Shown piece after piece: positions 61,664-64,000 of a DNA stretch of 64,000 bases (position 1 is its first letter; every line of letters starts with the position of its first letter). This stretch comes from UBA11475 sp045655805. GTDB taxonomy: Bacteria > Bacillota > Clostridia > Christensenellales > Borkfalkiaceae. The translations under genes were made by a program, and so were the position numbers. The notes under the pieces are model-generated. The model was not told the origin of the DNA and made no database searches. It was given only the letters and a program-made list of their open reading frames with translations. Where the stretch lies: the NCBI GenBank assembly GCA_045655805.1, contig JAZOPZ010000013.1, forward strand, positions 310,001 to 374,000, given 5' to 3'.

Positions 61664-62564
61664 TTTTTGATTTTCCTTTGAAAAAACCTTGTATTTTATC
61701 ACCTTTATTGCATATTAAAAAGGCAAATATAAAAGTAATTAGAAAGAATATAATCCAAATTAAAATACCCCACCAAGTATTGAAAGGTATCAAACTATTG
61801 TTTAATGAAAAAGAACTTGTGAAAATTGATATAATTCTAGTGATTACCATCATAATGATAAAAAATTTCCAACTCATTGCTGAAATTCCCGCAACAAAAC
61901 AAAGTACGTCATCTGGAAAAAATGGAAATAAAAACATAAAAGTTAGCAGTATTTTATCTTTACCTTTTAATACGTTTATCGCTTTATCAACGCTTTCTTT
62001 ACCTGCTAGCCAACAAATTACCTTATATCCAAACTTGCGTCCAATAAAAAAAGCACACAATGACCCTAAAATTATACCGATACAACTTAAAATAGCGCCT
62101 TTTAACGGACCAAAAAGTAGTACGCCTGCTCCAACGGTAATAAAACCAGGGATAGGTAAAATTGCTACTTGTAAAAATTGAATAATAACGAATACTGCCC
62201 AAGTGAACTTTCCAAAACTAGCAACGTATAGCCTTAAGTCTTCGACTGATTTTATTTTTTCAAAAAAACCGATTTCAAACAATAAAAAGGCGCAAACACT
62301 AATTATTGATGCAAGAACGATGATAAGTAGGCTTGATTTATATAAAAAATCCTTTTTAAGAAACAAAAACAGTAAACAAGCAATTGTTACGACTGACATA
62401 ATTATTGCAAAAATCACTTGTAAAAAACTTGTATTATTTGAATTTTTATAAAAAGTAATATCATTAATAAAAGCGATGCCGAAAGTAATTCCAACAACGC
62501 TTAAAATTAGTATTAAAAAAACAAAAAAAGTTACTTTTAGTTGTTTGTTGTGTTTATCTATCAT
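61653..62564 (-). CDS. DedA/TVP38/TMEM64 (VTT domain) membrane protein
   Basis: This 303-residue protein has about seven hydrophobic segments and a VTT domain near residues 125-240 (ILPIPGFITVGAGVLLFGPLKGAILSC split into its usual blocks; FIGRKFGYK; FPFFPDDVLCFVAG). VTT proteins flip or move lipids such as undecaprenyl phosphate or phosphatidylethanolamine; the exact role here is unknown. No Shine-Dalgarno sequence exists, and TATAAT lies at -12 to -7, so the mRNA looks leaderless. It precedes dinB with an 11-nt overlap. Confidence 0.88.
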   Translation of the reverse strand: MIDKHNKQLKVTFFVFLILILSVVGITFGIAFINDITFYKNSNNTSFLQVIFAIIMSVVTIACLLFLFLKKDFLYKSSLLIIVLASIISVCAFLLFEIGFFEKIKSVEDLRLYVASFGKFTWAVFVIIQFLQVAILPIPGFITVGAGVLLFGPLKGAILSCIGIILGSLCAFFIGRKFGYKVICWLAGKESVDKAINVLKGKDKILLTFMFLFPFFPDDVLCFVAGISAMSWKFFIIMMVITRIISIFTSSFSLNNSLIPFNTWWGILIWIIFFLITFIFAFLICNKGDKIQGFFKGKSKNDK

Positions 62565-62570
62565 AGTAAT

Positions 62571-62599
62571 ATTATATTACAACAAATTGTATTTTAAAC
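62571..62599 (-). promoter_or_regulatory. Promoter giving a leaderless DedA-type mRNA
   Basis: TATAAT on the minus strand (62576-62571) ends seven bases before the ATG at 62564. The -35 region is weak (GTTTAA or TTTAAA). Confidence 0.55.
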
Positions 62600-63039
62600 T
62601 ATTCAGAAAGTTTTTTCACCTCTTCCCTAGCAATTTTATCGCATCTATTGTTATATTCGTTGTCAGCGTGTCCTTTTACTTTGATAAAATTAACTTTATG
62701 TGTTTTTGTAAGTGAAACTAAATCTCTCCATAAATCAACATTTTTTACTTCGCTTTTACCAGAAGTTTTCCATCCTTTTAAAATCCAGCCCGAAATCCAA
62801 TCTTTTATAAAAGCATCAACAACATATTGTGAATCACTATATAAATCCACCACACAAGGTTCTTTTAGCGCCGAAAGTGCACGAATAACGGATAAAAGTT
62901 CCATACGATTATTAGTCGTTGATATTTCACCACCAGAAATAATCTTTTCTACCCCATTGTACATCAATATAGCGCAAAACCCACCGGGACCAGGATTACC
63001 CGAGCAAGCGCCGTCGGTATATATGGTAACTTTCTTCAT
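62599..63039 (-). CDS. rnhA: Ribonuclease HI
   Basis: This 146-residue enzyme cleaves RNA in RNA-DNA hybrids. The acidic catalytic residues lie in YTDGACSGNPGPGG (Asp), NNRMELLSVIRAL (Glu), LYSDSQYVVDAF (Asp) and GHADNEYNNRCDKIA (Asp). I chose the ATG at 63039, which has AAGGAG in front; the frame from 63060 starts earlier but has no Shine-Dalgarno sequence. The gene diverges from the tRNA-Trp promoter. Confidence 0.95.
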   Translation of the reverse strand: MKKVTIYTDGACSGNPGPGGFCAILMYNGVEKIISGGEISTTNNRMELLSVIRALSALKEPCVVDLYSDSQYVVDAFIKDWISGWILKGWKTSGKSEVKNVDLWRDLVSLTKTHKVNFIKVKGHADNEYNNRCDKIAREEVKKLSE

Positions 63040-63079
63040 AAATCTCCTTAAAAATTGCAAATAATTATCAATAAAATTC

Positions 63080-63108
63080 TTGACTTAATAGTACTTTTGT
63101 TATATAAT
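63080..63108 (+). promoter_or_regulatory. Strong promoter of tRNA-Trp
   Basis: TTGACT at 63080-63085, a 17-bp spacer and TATAAT at 63103-63108, 13 bp before the mature 5' end. Confidence 0.85.
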
Positions 63109-63121
63109 GTAATGGCTTTAT

Positions 63122-63196
63122 AGGGGAGTGGCTCAACGGTAGAGTAGCGGTCTCCAAAACCGTAGGTTGCGTGTTCGAATCGCGTCTCCCCTGCCA
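63122..63196 (+). tRNA. tRNA-Trp (anticodon CCA)
   Basis: A 75-nt cloverleaf: acceptor arm AGGGGAG paired with CTCCCCT, D arm GCTC/GAGT-type, anticodon stem with loop CTCCAAA (CCA anticodon for UGG), T arm with TTCGAAT, discriminator G and an encoded CCA at 63194-63196. A hairpin terminator follows directly. The 3' end is part of a 69-bp direct repeat. Confidence 0.96.
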
Positions 63197-63249
63197 AAAC
63201 CATCGAAAGATGGTTTTTTTTATTTACAAACTAACGAACACGCAGAATT
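63181..63249. repeat. Direct repeat copy 1: tRNA-Trp 3' end plus terminator
   Basis: 69 bp identical to 63310-63378 (129-bp offset). It covers the last 16 nt of tRNA-Trp, the terminator and 28 bp of flank. The identity ends exactly at 63249. Confidence 0.92.
63197..63221 (+). terminator. Terminator of tRNA-Trp
   Basis: AAACCATC, GAAA tetraloop, GATGGTTT and a long T run. A second identical copy lies at 63326-63350. Confidence 0.88.
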
Positions 63250-63309
63250 GCTAACGCAATTAATTGTTGCGTGTGACGCCTAATGGCTACTTATGCAAGC
63301 ATAACCGAA

Positions 63310-63378
63310 CGCGTCTCCCCTGCCAAAACCATCGAAAGATGGTTTTTTTTATTTACAAACTAACGAACACGCAGAATT
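63310..63378. repeat. Direct repeat copy 2: orphan tRNA-Trp 3' end plus terminator
   Basis: Exact copy of 63181-63249, without the 5' part of a tRNA. Upstream, GTTGCGTGT (shared with the tRNA T arm) is separated from it by about 33 bp of other sequence. Candidate att-type scar. Confidence 0.88.
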
Positions 63379-63484
63379 TTTTAATAAAATAATAAGTAAA
63401 TACTATTAATCATACTAATTATAACAATTGAAAGCGATAAACTCAATTTTAATTTTATTTTTCAATTTATTAGTAAACTTCGAC

Positions 63485-64000
63485 TTATTTTACTCCAAAA
63501 TAATTAATTGAGTTATTATAACAAATATCTTCAATAACTTTACCAACTAATTTTTCATCACTAGTAATTTCACCATTTTCCATAAGAGCACCTAAATAGT
63601 TGCAAAGTATACGCCTAAAATAATGATGCCTTGGATATGACAAGAATGACCTGCTGTCCGTAAGCATGCCGACAAATGCTCCGATATGCCCCGTTGCAGT
63701 TAAATCTTGCAAATGCTTTTCCATACCGACTTTGTTATCTAAAAACCACCAAGCAGGGCCAAATTGAACCTTTCCTTTAGCAGATGAGTCTTGAAAACAT
63801 CCAATCAAGGTCATTATTTCAGTATTCATTTTAGGATTTAGGTTGAAAACAATAGTTTTTGGCAAAGAATTTTCATTATTAAGCCTATCAAATAATTTTG
63901 ACATGTATTTAATGCTATTATCTTCAGCAATACTGTCATAACCAGTATCAAGCCCTAATTTTGTAAGCATTACTGTGTTGTTATTGCGCATTGCGCCAAC
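63485..64000 (-). CDS. uxaC: Glucuronate isomerase, N-terminal part beyond window
   Basis: The frame stays open to the window edge (VGAMRNNNT before the first Met), so only about the last 172 residues are seen. They match the C-terminal part of UxaC: RNNNTVMLTKLGLDTGYDSI, LPKTIVFNLNPK, GPAWWFLDNKVGMEKHL, GMLTDSRSFLSYPRHHYFRRI, and EDICYNNSINYF. UxaC converts D-glucuronate to D-fructuronate and galacturonate to tagaturonate. The product enters the uronate pathway, fitting the saccharolytic genes in this window. The start and regulation lie outside. Confidence 0.93.
   Translation of the reverse strand, partial: VGAMRNNNTVMLTKLGLDTGYDSIAEDNSIKYMSKLFDRLNNENSLPKTIVFNLNPKMNTEIMTLIGCFQDSSAKGKVQFGPAWWFLDNKVGMEKHLQDLTATGHIGAFVGMLTDSRSFLSYPRHHYFRRILCNYLGALMENGEITSDEKLVGKVIEDICYNNSINYFGVK

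Noticed and set aside
63250..63309. Integron attC-like site between the tRNA-Trp repeats
   Set aside because: The segment has imperfect inverted repeats, but the RYYYAAC and GTTRRRY core sites are not found and no integron integrase is nearby.
63310..63325. Second tRNA gene at the repeat copy
   Set aside because: Only the last 16 nt of the tRNA are present; the D and anticodon arms are missing.

Overview
The window is low-GC DNA from an anaerobic, endospore-forming Clostridia-type Firmicute, probably an uncultured gut or sediment lineage. The grounds are a complete spoIIIAA-AH operon, spoIVB, an unlisted spoVM, a sporulation-type D-Ala-D-Ala carboxypeptidase, an IspH-ribosomal protein S1 fusion, rubrerythrin, FeoAB and a meso-diaminopimelate dehydrogenase. 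No rRNA, CRISPR array, prophage or insertion sequence is visible. One tRNA (Trp) is present.

Layout. 1-9 kb: end of an aldose 1-epimerase, then an iron module (DtxR-type regulator, FeoA, FeoB, a small Cys-rich FeoB partner) with two palindromic operators, rubrerythrin, a membrane protein, an MFS transporter, a frameshifted AraC regulator and a collagen-like surface protein. 9-14 kb: DUF2156 protein, aspS, ddh and a pair of half-size chromate-type transporters. 14-21 kb: a catabolic cluster (GDPD, SGNH hydrolase, glutaminase-A-like protein, LacZ). 21-32 kb: pseudouridine synthase, an NAD synthetase whose glutaminase half has lost its catalytic Cys, two oxidoreductases, pcrA-ligA and yicC-gmk-rpoZ. 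32-39 kb: priA-def-fmt-rsmB-rlmN-rpe. 39-42 kb: a PadR-type regulator fused to a membrane domain, spoVM and a tyrosine recombinase. 42-55 kb (mostly minus strand): dacF, spoIVB, recN, argR, nadK, ispA, folD, nusB, asp23 and spoIIIAH-AA. 55-63 kb: ispH-S1, plsC, cmk, a YhiN-type flavoprotein, surE, dinB, a DedA-type protein, rnhA. Right edge: tRNA-Trp with a 69-bp duplicated 3' end, and the C-terminal part of glucuronate isomerase (uxaC).

How the parts fit. The GalM, GDPD, SGNH, glutaminase-like, LacZ and UxaC genes point to intracellular use of imported galactosides, phosphodiesters and uronates. Long stretches are familiar Firmicute housekeeping blocks, but several usual members are absent (prkC/stp/rsgA, coaBC, xseAB, dxs, tlyA, spo0A).

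The most notable signals are: (i) four genes with no Shine-Dalgarno sequence whose TATAAT box lies 6-7 nt before the ATG, implying leaderless mRNAs; (ii) the membrane-anchored PadR protein with a repeated linker; (iii) the Cys-less NadE glutaminase domain; (iv) the duplicated tRNA-Trp 3' end, an att-like scar; (v) a shared motif AATTATGTCTRACAWAA in three intergenic regions; and (vi) the 25-residue SpoVM-like gene. All statements come from reading the sequence; no database search was run.
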